From contig JAKSTW010000014.1 in assembly GCA_024402405.1 (NCBI GenBank), positions 1 to 35,933 of the forward strand: DNA of 35,933 nt, given 5' to 3'. The position numbers and the translations under genes are program-made. Origin of the DNA: Spirochaetia bacterium. GTDB taxonomy: Bacteria > Spirochaetota > Spirochaetia > CADAEX01. The number at the start of each line of letters is the position of its first letter. Position 1 is the first letter of the stretch. Below are positions 1 through 7,959 of this stretch, piece after piece. Below the pieces are notes generated by a model. It worked only from the letters and a program-made list of their open reading frames with translations, was not told where the DNA came from and ran no database searches.

Positions 1-83
1 TAATATTAAGTATGTAATATTAAGTATGTAATATTAAGTATGTAATATTAAGTATGTAATATTAAGTATGTAATATTAAGTAT
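1..83. repeat. 14-bp tandem repeat, six units, open at left edge
   Basis: The unit TAATATTAAGTATG is repeated head to tail: five perfect copies at 1-70 and a sixth that loses its last base at 83-84. Each unit contains the palindrome TAATATTA. The array touches the window edge, so its true length is unknown. It lies downstream of the phosphoesterase gene that ends at 107. It is a minisatellite-like array; the units are too short and have no spacers, so it is not CRISPR. Its function is unknown. Confidence 0.95.
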
Positions 84-106
84 TGGCAATATAACGAATT
101 ACTGCT

Positions 107-754
107 TCAGAAAAGTTTTATATCTTCTATTTTTTTACCATTCATCTGCACAACGGCATATTTTCCCGTACGGTAAGAACCCGGATTCAGCACCACAGAA
201 CTGCCGATCTCCGATATTCCTGAGGATTCATGTATATGTCCGCACAGGCACAATACAGTCTCATTATCTTCTATAAACTTTCTGAGATTTTTACTTCCTG
301 TATGCAGCACTTTCATCACAACATCCGCAGATGTGCCATAAGGAGGCTGGTGGGAGACAATTATATCAGTCATAGGATCAATGCCTCCCAGAAATCCTGC
401 CATATCATCTTCGCTGTAAGTGTTGGGTGTGGCAGCAGGAGTGTGGAGAGAACCGCCTATGCCTGAAATGCGGTATGTATATCCTCCGCAGATGAATTTC
501 ACAGTGCGGCCATGAATAGACAGTACATCATCAGCCAGCATTTTCTCCATCTCAGGTCTGTCACAGTTGCCGGCGACAAAAAAGATATGGGGATTATACG
601 AATGCAGCTTACGGGCTATGGCCATTCCCCTCTCGGCACTCTCAAAATGTGTCAGGTCTCCTGAGCACAGAACCAGGTCGGCTGTCTCCAGCTCTCCCCT
701 CACTGGCTCAAAGTCATCATTGCCATGTATGTCAGAGATAACGAAAATCTTCAT
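107..754 (-). CDS. YfcE/MJ0936-type metallophosphoesterase
   Basis: A 215-residue calcineurin-like phosphoesterase. The two-metal motifs appear in order: DIHGN near residue 9, GDLTH, GNCD, SHQPP and CGHIHESSG near the C-terminus, with no signal peptide, so it should be cytosolic. Family members hydrolyse phosphodiesters or phosphomonoesters with Mn2+ or Ni2+; the natural substrate is usually unknown. The reading frame stays open upstream to 826, but the protein fold clearly begins at MKIFVISDIHGN, and this ATG (754-752) follows the queD stop codon by one base. It is therefore probably translated as the second gene of a queD-yfcE operon. The family is certain; the cellular role is not. Confidence 0.88.
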   Translation of the reverse strand: MKIFVISDIHGNDDFEPVRGELETADLVLCSGDLTHFESAERGMAIARKLHSYNPHIFFVAGNCDRPEMEKMLADDVLSIHGRTVKFICGGYTYRISGIGGSLHTPAATPNTYSEDDMAGFLGGIDPMTDIIVSHQPPYGTSADVVMKVLHTGSKNLRKFIEDNETVLCLCGHIHESSGISEIGSSVVLNPGSYRTGKYAVVQMNGKKIEDIKLF

Positions 755-755
755 A

Positions 756-1127
756 TTAATAATCCTCACTGTACAGGCATGAATTTTTCTCGGTCTCAAA
801 GACCTCCACACCTGAAACTTTTCCATTCGCAGGAATGAACGGCTTCAGTTTCTGAAAGATCAGGCAGCTGATATTCTCAGCACTTGGCTCCAGATCAGTA
901 AAATATGGAAGAGAATTGAGATCCTTGTGGTCAAATTCATCCAGAACACTTTTCAGCGCTTTCTTCAGAAGAGAAAAATCCATGAGCATTCCCCCGTCGG
1001 TAAGCTGTGTCCCCGAAACATAAACTTTCACCTTATAGTTATGCCCGTGGAGGTTCTCGCACTTTCCATTGTAATTCCGCAGGTAATGGGCGGCGGCAAA
1101 CCAATCTTCAACGCTGACAGTGTACAT
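756..1127 (-). CDS. queD: 6-carboxy-tetrahydropterin synthase / 6-pyruvoyl-tetrahydropterin synthase family (QueD)
   Basis: A 123-residue T-fold enzyme. The AAAHYL segment and the HGHNY motif supply the zinc-binding histidines. The Cys in KCENLHGHNY is the usual catalytic residue, and DHKDLN and PSAENI are the other conserved family blocks. QueD makes 6-carboxytetrahydropterin in the queuosine/preQ0 pathway; a folate-related role is the alternative, because no other queuosine gene is in the window. The start at 1127 is preferred over the in-frame ATG at 1139: GGAGA lies about six bases before the 1127 ATG, while nothing like a ribosome site precedes the upstream ATG. The gene is divergent from murE. 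Confidence 0.87.
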   Translation of the reverse strand: MYTVSVEDWFAAAHYLRNYNGKCENLHGHNYKVKVYVSGTQLTDGGMLMDFSLLKKALKSVLDEFDHKDLNSLPYFTDLEPSAENISCLIFQKLKPFIPANGKVSGVEVFETEKNSCLYSEDY

Positions 1128-1144
1128 CTTTCTCTCCATGAAAC

Positions 1145-1173
1145 TTGATGATTTATATAAATACTGATAACAT
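1145..1173 (+). promoter_or_regulatory. Predicted murE promoter, leaderless geometry
   Basis: TTGATG (1145-1150), a 17-base spacer and TAACAT (1168-1173) preceded by TGA as an extended -10. Only seven bases separate the -10 from the ATG at 1181, so transcription should start at or next to the start codon. No Shine-Dalgarno sequence is visible. Confidence 0.45.
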
Positions 1174-1180
1174 ATTATTC

Positions 1181-2701
1181 ATGAAAAGACTATCAGATTT
1201 GCTTGAACATTGTAATTTTTCCCAGATTCATGGAAATACAGATACAGAGATAACAGGAATAACCTACGATTCCAGAAGATGCAGAAAAGGTTGTGCATTC
1301 TTCGCCTTTGACGGAATCCACACTGACGGCTCCAAATTCATAGGCTCTGCCGTGGCAAACGGAGCATCAGCTGTGTTTGTCTCAAAAATGCCTGCTGAGT
1401 TCATTGATGGAATCACCTACATACAGGTGGACAATATAAGGAAAGTAATGTCTGCCCTGTCATCGGCGCTGTATGACGATCCGTCTTCCAGGCTGAAGGT
1501 CATAGGGGTCACAGGCACTGACGGAAAAAGCTCATCAGTATTCTTTCTGTACCAGATGCTGAATATGCTTGGGGAAAAGACAGGATTTCTCTCCACCGTG
1601 GAATACAGCGATGGAAATACGATCCAGAAGAATCCATACAGGCAGTCCACACCGGAATCTTCCGAGATAATGATGATCCTGGATGAAATGGCACGTTCCG
1701 GATGCAGGTATGCCGCACTGGAATCCACATCCCATGGTCTGTCTGAAAGGACCATGAGGCTGGCAGATGTGAAATATCAGGCAGGAATCCTTACCAACAT
1801 CACCCATGAGCATCTTGAGTTCCATGGCACACTGGAGAAATATGCGGATGACAAAGCCAATCTTTTCAGAAAGAGCTCCCAGTTCAATGTGGTGAACTGC
1901 AGTGACAGATTTGCGCCGCACTTTATGGAGGCATCCAAAGTACCGGTCTACGGATATGCACTGTACGGGGACAGAGGAGAACTTCCTGGAGGCAAACCGG
2001 TGCTGTATGCTGACAACATAGCGGCAGACAACAGCGGCACTGCTTTTGATGCAGTATATAATGGAAAGAATTATAAATGCAGAATAAATATACCCGGGCT
2101 TTTCAATGTGGAGAATTTTCTGGGAGTAGCCCTGGCACTCATAAAGATAACAGGATTCCCGCCTGAAAGAATATTCAGTCTGAGCAATGAACTGAAAGCT
2201 GTAAAGGGAAGAATGGAAGTGGTCGATATGGGACAGGATTTTCATCTGATCGTGGATTATGCCCACACACCGGGCGCTTTTCAGAAACTGTTTCCGATGA
2301 TGAAATCCCAGACAGGCAACAGGCTCATAGCCGTGTTCGGATCTGCAGGAGAGAAAGACACGGAGAAAAGAGCCATCCAGGGAGACCTGGCTTCCAGATA
2401 CAGTGATATTCTGATTCTGACAGATGAGGATCCCCGCGGCGAGGACAGCATGAGAATCATAGATGATATCGCATCAGGAATATGCGCTGACTTCGACCGG
2501 AACAACCTGTACAGGATACCGGACAGAACCGAGGCCATACAGAAGGCAATAGAACTGGCAGAACCTGGCGATACTGTGCTGCTGCTGGGCAAAGGACATG
2601 AGTCCACAATAATATATTCACAGGGAAATATTGTCTGGAATGAGAGGGAAACTGCGGAGAAGGCACTGAAAGCCAGACTCAGCTCCGGTCAAAGGAAATA
2701 A
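1181..2701 (+). CDS. murE: UDP-N-acetylmuramyl-tripeptide synthetase (MurE)
   Basis: A 506-residue Mur ligase that adds the third amino acid to UDP-MurNAc-L-Ala-D-Glu in the cytosol. It has the N-terminal UDP-binding domain (GITYDSRR), the ATP loop GVTGTDGKSS, the NITHEHLEFHGT block, the DDKANLF lysine region, DYAHTPGAF and LLGKGHE, giving all three Mur domains at normal length. The third-residue recognition motif reads DEDPR rather than the DNPR typical of meso-diaminopimelate enzymes, so the substrate (diaminopimelate, ornithine or lysine) cannot be assigned from this alone. The frame is open from a TTG at 1145, but that codon is the putative -35 element and the protein family begins near MKRLSDLLEH, so 1181 is chosen. 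The 3' end overlaps the convergent gene by 23 bases. Confidence 0.93.
   Translation: MKRLSDLLEHCNFSQIHGNTDTEITGITYDSRRCRKGCAFFAFDGIHTDGSKFIGSAVANGASAVFVSKMPAEFIDGITYIQVDNIRKVMSALSSALYDDPSSRLKVIGVTGTDGKSSSVFFLYQMLNMLGEKTGFLSTVEYSDGNTIQKNPYRQSTPESSEIMMILDEMARSGCRYAALESTSHGLSERTMRLADVKYQAGILTNITHEHLEFHGTLEKYADDKANLFRKSSQFNVVNCSDRFAPHFMEASKVPVYGYALYGDRGELPGGKPVLYADNIAADNSGTAFDAVYNGKNYKCRINIPGLFNVENFLGVALALIKITGFPPERIFSLSNELKAVKGRMEVVDMGQDFHLIVDYAHTPGAFQKLFPMMKSQTGNRLIAVFGSAGEKDTEKRAIQGDLASRYSDILILTDEDPRGEDSMRIIDDIASGICADFDRNNLYRIPDRTEAIQKAIELAEPGDTVLLLGKGHESTIIYSQGNIVWNERETAEKALKARLSSGQRK
1967..1977 (-). repeat. Dispersed 11-mer CCTCTGTCCCC, inside murE
   Basis: Perfect copy of the RAYT end motif, reading GGGGACAGAGG on the plus strand and encoding Gly-Asp-Arg-Gly in murE. 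It is the only perfect copy outside the RAYT element that lies in this orientation. Confidence 0.9.
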
Positions 2702-2996
2702 CGAACTCCACCTCTTCTATGGATATTTTAAGGCGGTCTGCGATCTCACGGGGAGAAAATCCCTGTCTGTGCAGTTCTGATATTGACTCATCAGATGCGG
2801 ACTCCGAAATTCTGGAACCAGTCTGGGCAGCCAGTTTCTCCATAATTGCCATATTGCGTTCTGCAGTACGGTTCATTTCCAGCATTTTCTCGTCAAGCTG
2901 CTTTCTGGAAGCATCTATATAAGAGAATTTCCACTTTATATACAGGAAAATAAACACAAAGAAAAGGATATTGATGGAGATAAGGACTATCCACAT
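2679..2996 (-). CDS. Small membrane-anchored protein with coiled coil and C-terminal HTH-like tail
   Basis: 105 residues in three parts: one hydrophobic helix at about 2-20 (inner-membrane anchor), a charged coiled-coil stretch at about 30-65 (DEKMLEMNRTAERNMAIMEK), and a C-terminal helix-turn-helix-like segment (GFSPREIADRLKISIEEVEF). No enzyme motif is seen. It is the last gene of the flagellar operon, five bases after fliA. Similar short proteins sit next to the flagellar sigma factor in other bacteria (DUF6115-like), so a role linked to motility gene expression or assembly is possible but unproven. The tail closely resembles the C-terminus of the coiled-coil gene at 35077, suggesting a shared module. 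Confidence 0.75.
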   Translation of the reverse strand: MWIVLISINILFFVFIFLYIKWKFSYIDASRKQLDEKMLEMNRTAERNMAIMEKLAAQTGSRISESASDESISELHRQGFSPREIADRLKISIEEVEFVISFDRS

Positions 2997-3001
2997 AGGG
3001 C

Positions 3002-3796
3002 TTATCTTATTCCGGTCTTGGCATTAGTCAGGCGGGCACGAAGACGGCATATAGCCTTGCTGTGGAGCTGGGATATTCTGGATTCTGTAACTTCCATGAC
3101 TTTTCCGATCTCCTTCAGGGTCAGATCCTCAAAATAATAGAGCACCAGGACTTTCTTCTCTTTTTCCGGCAGCTGGGTTATGGCAGCAGCTATTATCCTT
3201 CTGATCTCCTCACGTTCAGCAACCACATCCGGGCTGAAACATTCAGGAGCCTCGATACCATCAACCATAGCCACCTGATCGTTGTCATCACCTGAATACC
3301 GCAATTCGTTCAAAGAGAGAATGGAAGTGCTGCTGATCTTCTGCATAGTGCGTTGGAACTCATCCACAGTCATTCCAAGACGCTGAGAGATCTCATTATC
3401 TGTGGCAGGCCGTCCCAGTGTGGATTCAAGGAACTGTATAGCAACCTCCACATCCCTGGCTTTCTGGCGCACAGAACGCGGTACCCAGTCCATCTTCCGC
3501 ATCTCGTCAAAAATAGCACCACGGATTCTGGTGACAGCATAAGTCTTGAACTTGACATTCTTCTCAGGATCGTATTTGTCTACGGCATCCAGAAGACCGA
3601 ACACACCATATCCGGCCAGGTCATCAGGATCAACAGAACCATGCATACTGACAGCAAGCTTGCCTACCACATACTTCACCAGAGGTGTATATTTTTTGAT
3701 AAAATACTCTCTGAGTTTGCTGTCATGGCTTCTGCTAAATTCCAGCCACTGTCTGTATTCTTTATCCTCGCTGTCCATCAGGTTATCATGTTCCAT
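3002..3796 (-). CDS. fliA: Flagellar sigma factor FliA/WhiG (sigma-28 family)
   Basis: 264 residues. Region 2 contains DLAGYGVFGLLDAVDKYDP and the block FKTYAVTRIRGAIFDEMR with DWVPRSVRQKAR. Region 3 follows (RPATDNEISQRLGM). Region 4 ends with LTLKEIGKVMEVTESRISQL, a helix-turn-helix that reads the -35 element. This matches the WhiG/FliA subgroup that directs RNA polymerase to late flagellar and chemotaxis promoters. The ATG at 3796 is preceded by AAGGAT at a good distance. The gene follows flhF by 20 bases; in most relatives flhG lies between the two. No anti-sigma factor FlgM is visible in the window. Confidence 0.95.
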   Translation of the reverse strand: MEHDNLMDSEDKEYRQWLEFSRSHDSKLREYFIKKYTPLVKYVVGKLAVSMHGSVDPDDLAGYGVFGLLDAVDKYDPEKNVKFKTYAVTRIRGAIFDEMRKMDWVPRSVRQKARDVEVAIQFLESTLGRPATDNEISQRLGMTVDEFQRTMQKISSTSILSLNELRYSGDDNDQVAMVDGIEAPECFSPDVVAEREEIRRIIAAAITQLPEKEKKVLVLYYFEDLTLKEIGKVMEVTESRISQLHSKAICRLRARLTNAKTGIR

Positions 3797-3816
3797 AAAT
3801 TATCCTTAGTCAAGGA

Positions 3817-4914
3817 CTAAACAGCCCCCATTCCTTCCATATATTCCAGCAGGATATCAGGAGCGGCCTCTGTTATGTTGGCAGGAATCTTCTGTCCTGT
3901 GGTAAGGAAAGCCAGAGACTTGTTTCTGTTGTAAAGAGCACTGACAATATTGCCGGAATGGGAAGTCTCGTCCATTTTTGTACATATCACAGAACAATAT
4001 CCGAAAGGCTCAAACTGTTTGAAGATCTCATACAGATCTGAGATCTTGGTGGTGGCACTGACGGTAAGGTACTTCTCTGTTGATTCACCGCAGCCCAGCA
4101 GCACCTGCCGCATGGCATTGATCTCCTCCGGATTTTTCGGACTGCGGCCGATAGTGTCCACATATATGACATCAGACTCAGGCTTCCACAGTCTGATCTG
4201 CTTGGACATATTCTCAAAATCCCCTACAGAGACCACAGGAACATTCATAATGCCGGCCAGTGCCTCGATCTGCTTATCCGCACCGATCTTGTATTTGTCT
4301 GTAGTGATTATCTTAACTCTGAGCCCTGCCTTCACAGACCTGGCAGCCAGTTTGGCCACTGTGGTGGTCTTGCCCACGCCTGTAGGCCCCAGCAGTATCA
4401 CGATACGGCATATCCCCTCCCTGATCGCAGGAGTGAAGATCTTTATATCATTTTTTATGAATTCTCTGACTCTTTTTACCACATAACCCCAGTTCTGCAG
4501 GTTCTCATAGGAAATCTCCGCCTCCAGCTGGCTGACGATCCTTCTGATATAAGACGGGGCAAAATCATTCTGCTCCAAAATCTGCTCGATACGTTTCAGA
4601 GATTCAGGACGCCGGTCAGAAAGGCTGCTCTGTCCCTCCAGTTTCTTCTCAAGCCGGGCAATGGCACTCATCACATCAGCATCGCTGTGTTTCGGACGCG
4701 ATACAGCAGAATTCTGGACAGGAGGAACAGATGAGCCGAAACTATCAGCAACCACATATCCGAAGACACGCCATCCCTCTTTCCTGCCGATACCGAGAAA
4801 ACCGCCCATCATCTCCCGGCGCCGGTTCATGATCCGGACACTGTCCCCGTATTTATGTTTGATCTTCTGTATCAGTGCCTCATAATCAAGCCCTGATTCC
4901 TCAAAATACTGCAT
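3817..4914 (-). CDS. flhF: Flagellar biosynthesis GTPase FlhF
   Basis: 365-residue SRP-type GTPase. The N-terminal basic region (about 1-60) has the FlhF-family start YFEESGLDYEALIQKIK. A variable linker follows, then the NG domain: P-loop [16 protein letters not shown] near residue 175, TTDKYKIGADKQIEAL, the G3 motif DTIGRSPKNPEE, and TKMDET for guanine recognition. FlhF places the export apparatus at the cell pole and recruits FliF. Its usual partner and GTPase activator FlhG is absent from this operon, so pole selection or flagellar number may be controlled from elsewhere. The AAGGG upstream is about 13 bases from the ATG, so initiation may rely on coupling to flhA. Confidence 0.95.
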   Translation of the reverse strand: MQYFEESGLDYEALIQKIKHKYGDSVRIMNRRREMMGGFLGIGRKEGWRVFGYVVADSFGSSVPPVQNSAVSRPKHSDADVMSAIARLEKKLEGQSSLSDRRPESLKRIEQILEQNDFAPSYIRRIVSQLEAEISYENLQNWGYVVKRVREFIKNDIKIFTPAIREGICRIVILLGPTGVGKTTTVAKLAARSVKAGLRVKIITTDKYKIGADKQIEALAGIMNVPVVSVGDFENMSKQIRLWKPESDVIYVDTIGRSPKNPEEINAMRQVLLGCGESTEKYLTVSATTKISDLYEIFKQFEPFGYCSVICTKMDETSHSGNIVSALYNRNKSLAFLTTGQKIPANITEAAPDILLEYMEGMGAV

Positions 4915-4930
4915 AATGAAATTTTAACCC

Positions 4931-6943
4931 TTAAAAATCAATTTGTCCATCAACAGACAGTCTCACATCGCCGCTGACTTCCAGCAAGGAAATGACAGCG
5001 ATCCTCTGTCCCTCAGCCATGGCAGCCACAGCAGAACGAAGCTCAGGAGAACAAAGAACCACAGTCTTATCATTATTTTTCCCAAGCTCACTGATCCTAT
5101 CACGGAAAAGCGCGGTCAGTTCACCAGACATACCAGAACGCAGTTTCTCCTCTGTCTCCGGAGAAATTCTCATGGCATGAAGCACTCTGTCATCGCCTGC
5201 ACAGCTCATGGAAATCTGCCGTTTCAAACCCTGACGGACTTTTTCTGTCAGAATTCCGGCATCTTTTGTCTCACCGGATGAATCCACCACTATCTGCAGT
5301 ATCTGGACAATATTTATGATAGACACCTGTTCCTTAAGAAGATTTCCCAGAACATGATGCACATCACCCACAGAAAATTTTTTCATAAGCTCATCTACTA
5401 CAGTTGGAGCTTTTTCTCTGGCATTCTCAATGATCTGCCGCACATTCTCACGGCTCAGGATCTCAGCACTGCCAGCCCTAATCACTTTCTCCAGATGCAT
5501 GGAGATAACAGCAGGAATATCTGTCACGGTATATCCTGCATCAAGTACATCATCACGGTCCTCACTGTCTATCCAGTAGGCACGCCTGCCATAAACAGGA
5601 TCCAGACATTCATTGTAAGACAGCCGTTCAACCGGAGAGGCATTTCCGAGCTCATCCACAGCCAGAAAATACTTAGTCCTGACTTTCCACCTGCCGGATT
5701 CCATGCCATTTATTTTTATGGAATATTCATCGGCAGCCAGAACAAGATTGTCCTTTACCCGGATCTCAGGAATCACATATCCCAGATCTCTTGCCACCGC
5801 TGTTCTGATCTTCCGTATACGATCCAGGAGCAGCTGCTCATCCCTGCTGACCAGAGGTGTCAGTCCAAACCCAAGCTCCAGTATAAGAGGCTCAACTGCC
5901 GGAACCTGCTCAGGAACATCGTTCTTTTTCTTATGAGTCTCAGAAGACTTCTCACTGGCAGCAGATCTTATTTCAGATGTCTCATCTTTTCTGTTGAGCC
6001 GGAACCCCACATAGAAATTCAGACCAGCCAGAAGCATGAAAATATACCATACACGGCTGAATCCAGGAAGTATGCCCAGCAGGAAAAGGAAAGCCCCCAC
6101 GATCCAGTAGACCCTGGCATCTTTTGAGAACTGCTCCACAATATCGCCGGTGAAACTTCCTGCCGCATTGGATCTGGTGACTATCAGGGCAGTGGCCGCA
6201 GAGACCATCAGTGCAGGAATCTGAGACACCAGACCATCTCCGATGGTCAGAGCCACATAATTGGCACATGCCGCTCCAAAAGGCTCCTTATTCATCAGCG
6301 TTCCAACACAGAGACCGCCCACCACATCGATCACTGTGATAAAAATTCCTGCCTTGACATTTCCAGACACGAACTTTGAGGCACCATCCATACTGGAATA
6401 GAACTGGATCTCCCTTTCCAGCGCCTCCTTTCTGGCCTTTCCCTCTTCAGCAGTGATGGTTCCTCCGGACACCAGAGAATCAATATACATATTTTTCTGC
6501 ACCATGCCTTCCAGCGTGAATCTGGCAGAAACCTCAGCTATACGTCCGGCACCCTTTGTGATGACAATAACCTGAACAACAATAAGGATTATGAAAACCA
6601 GGAATCCTACAACCAGTCCTCTGGATCCGGAACCGCCTGTGACAAATCCTGAGAAAGCCCGGATGATGCGCCCGTTGAAAGAAGCACCCTGTGTGATGAT
6701 AAGCCTGGTGGAAGAAATATTGAGAGCCAGGGTAAAAAGAGTGCTGAGCAGCAGCAGCGTAGGAAATACAGTGAAATCTGTAGTCTTCTCAGAATAAAAC
6801 ACCACCAGGATGATCCCCAGACCGAACATAAGGTTCAAAGCCATAAAGAAATCCAGCATGGGAGTAGGAAGAGGTATAATCATCATCGCCAGAATCAGCA
6901 CTATTCCGACAGGTATAAATATATCATATTTTGATCTGCTCAT
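4931..6943 (-). CDS. flhA: Flagellar type III export gate protein FlhA
   Basis: 670 residues: an N-terminal membrane part with about eight helices (1-310) and a C-terminal cytoplasmic domain (about 340-670) that docks export chaperones. The conserved gate loop is recognisable (GRIAEVSARFTLEGM, then KNMYIDSL, then FYSSMDGASKFV and IGDGLVSQIPAL). FlhA couples proton motive force to secretion of rod, hook and filament proteins. Compared with the usual loop (LDAMPGKQMAIDADL in Salmonella), the Pro-Gly pair is lost and Asp158 is Glu, while Arg147, Arg154, Lys203 and Asp208 equivalents are kept. The ATG overlaps the flhB stop by four bases (ATGA) and GGAGA precedes it. Confidence 0.94.
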   Translation of the reverse strand: MSRSKYDIFIPVGIVLILAMMIIPLPTPMLDFFMALNLMFGLGIILVVFYSEKTTDFTVFPTLLLLSTLFTLALNISSTRLIITQGASFNGRIIRAFSGFVTGGSGSRGLVVGFLVFIILIVVQVIVITKGAGRIAEVSARFTLEGMVQKNMYIDSLVSGGTITAEEGKARKEALEREIQFYSSMDGASKFVSGNVKAGIFITVIDVVGGLCVGTLMNKEPFGAACANYVALTIGDGLVSQIPALMVSAATALIVTRSNAAGSFTGDIVEQFSKDARVYWIVGAFLFLLGILPGFSRVWYIFMLLAGLNFYVGFRLNRKDETSEIRSAASEKSSETHKKKNDVPEQVPAVEPLILELGFGLTPLVSRDEQLLLDRIRKIRTAVARDLGYVIPEIRVKDNLVLAADEYSIKINGMESGRWKVRTKYFLAVDELGNASPVERLSYNECLDPVYGRRAYWIDSEDRDDVLDAGYTVTDIPAVISMHLEKVIRAGSAEILSRENVRQIIENAREKAPTVVDELMKKFSVGDVHHVLGNLLKEQVSIINIVQILQIVVDSSGETKDAGILTEKVRQGLKRQISMSCAGDDRVLHAMRISPETEEKLRSGMSGELTALFRDRISELGKNNDKTVVLCSPELRSAVAAMAEGQRIAVISLLEVSGDVRLSVDGQIDF

Positions 6944-7959
6944 AATTTCTCCATATCAGCCATAATTCTGCTGACAACCATGAAATACTTACCGGGAAGC
7001 TCTGTCCCCACCTCAACATCATAATAAATGGCTCTGGACAGATAATCATCAGGCACAACTCTGACATGATTCTCATCTGCAAGGGTAATGATCCGCCCGG
7101 CAGTGATTCCCATACCCTTAGCCACAACAACAGGAGCATCAAACTGTCTCTGTCTGTACTGCACTGCCACAGCATATCCATCTTTGCCTGTCAGGACAAA
7201 ATCAGCAGAAGAGACATTAGCAGCCTTGTTGGAACCGATGACTGCGGCCATCCGCTTTTTCAGGTCATTCTTGATCCGGCTGTCTCCTTCCAGCATCTTG
7301 TTCTCTTCTTTTATCTCCTGCCGCGTCATTTTAAGTGAATCATGCAGAAACTTACGCTGCATAAGATAATCAGGAAATGCAAGTACAAGAAATACAATTC
7401 CAATTTCCAGTGTCATCATCAGCACAGCAATAAAAACCAGTCGGAAGGCAGATGCAGGCTCAATGGTCACCAGCGACAGAAATTTATCAAGATCAAACCG
7501 GATATTTATGAAAACAACAGCAGCAACCAGAAGAATTTTTACAATATTTCTGCATACAGTATAAAAAACTACGCCTGAGTCTCTTTTTCCAGCGAGCCGT
7601 CCCACATCAAAAGCCATCCGTTTCGGACTGAAGACAAAACCCTTCTGCACCAGCTGAGAAATCAGCGCAGCAGCAAAAGCAACGGCAGCAGCAGGGATCA
7701 CCAGTCTCATCATATACTGCAGACCGGCAGAAAAAGCGCCTGACAGTCCAAAATCACCGGAAGAGAGATCATAGAAATGAGTGAACATGGCTGAAATGAT
7801 CCCGGCAGAATATCGCCACATAGCAGCAATGATTCCGGAAATGAAAAGCAGCATAAGCCCGGTACCCAATTCAGGCGTGAATGTGGAATGACCTGTCTCA
7901 GCAGCTTTCCTGATGCGATGCGGTGTAGGTCTCTCAGTGCGGAGTTCAGCGTCACTCAT
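6940..7959 (-). CDS. flhB: Flagellar export switch protein FlhB, lacking the NPTH cleavage motif
   Basis: 339 residues: a charged N-terminus (TERPTPHRIRKAAETG), about four membrane helices (residues 30-215), then the cytoplasmic switch domain. FlhB normally cuts itself between Asn and Pro of NPTH, letting export change from rod/hook to filament proteins. Here the aligned segment ADFVLTGKDGYAVAVQY reads GKDG where NPTH should be (7177-7188), so that self-cleavage cannot occur. The rest of the domain is well kept (DAPVVVAKGMG, YYDVEVGTELPGKYF). The start is set at 7959, not at the frame opening at 7986, because AGGAGGT lies just before this ATG and it overlaps the fliR stop as ATGA. Confidence 0.94.
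   Translation of the reverse strand: MSDAELRTERPTPHRIRKAAETGHSTFTPELGTGLMLLFISGIIAAMWRYSAGIISAMFTHFYDLSSGDFGLSGAFSAGLQYMMRLVIPAAAVAFAAALISQLVQKGFVFSPKRMAFDVGRLAGKRDSGVVFYTVCRNIVKILLVAAVVFINIRFDLDKFLSLVTIEPASAFRLVFIAVLMMTLEIGIVFLVLAFPDYLMQRKFLHDSLKMTRQEIKEENKMLEGDSRIKNDLKKRMAAVIGSNKAANVSSADFVLTGKDGYAVAVQYRQRQFDAPVVVAKGMGITAGRIITLADENHVRVVPDDYLSRAIYYDVEVGTELPGKYFMVVSRIMADMEKL
7000..7009 (+). repeat. Dispersed motif CTCTGTCCCC, inside flhB
   Basis: Perfect 10-mer core of the RAYT end motif (the preceding base is G, so it is not the full 11-mer). Read on the coding strand it encodes part of VGTEL. Confidence 0.9.

Noticed and set aside
1-83. CRISPR array
   Set aside because: Repeats are 14 bp, directly abutting, without spacers, and no cas gene is present.
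755-826. Longer N-terminus of the phosphoesterase
   Set aside because: The extra 24 residues lie inside queD, have no family similarity, and the ATG at 754 matches the conserved protein start.
1128-1139. queD start at 1139
   Set aside because: No ribosome site precedes it, while GGAGA stands just before the ATG at 1127.
5354-6127. Long plus-strand open frame inside flhA
   Set aside because: It lies wholly opposite flhA, has no recognisable domain and no convincing ribosome site.
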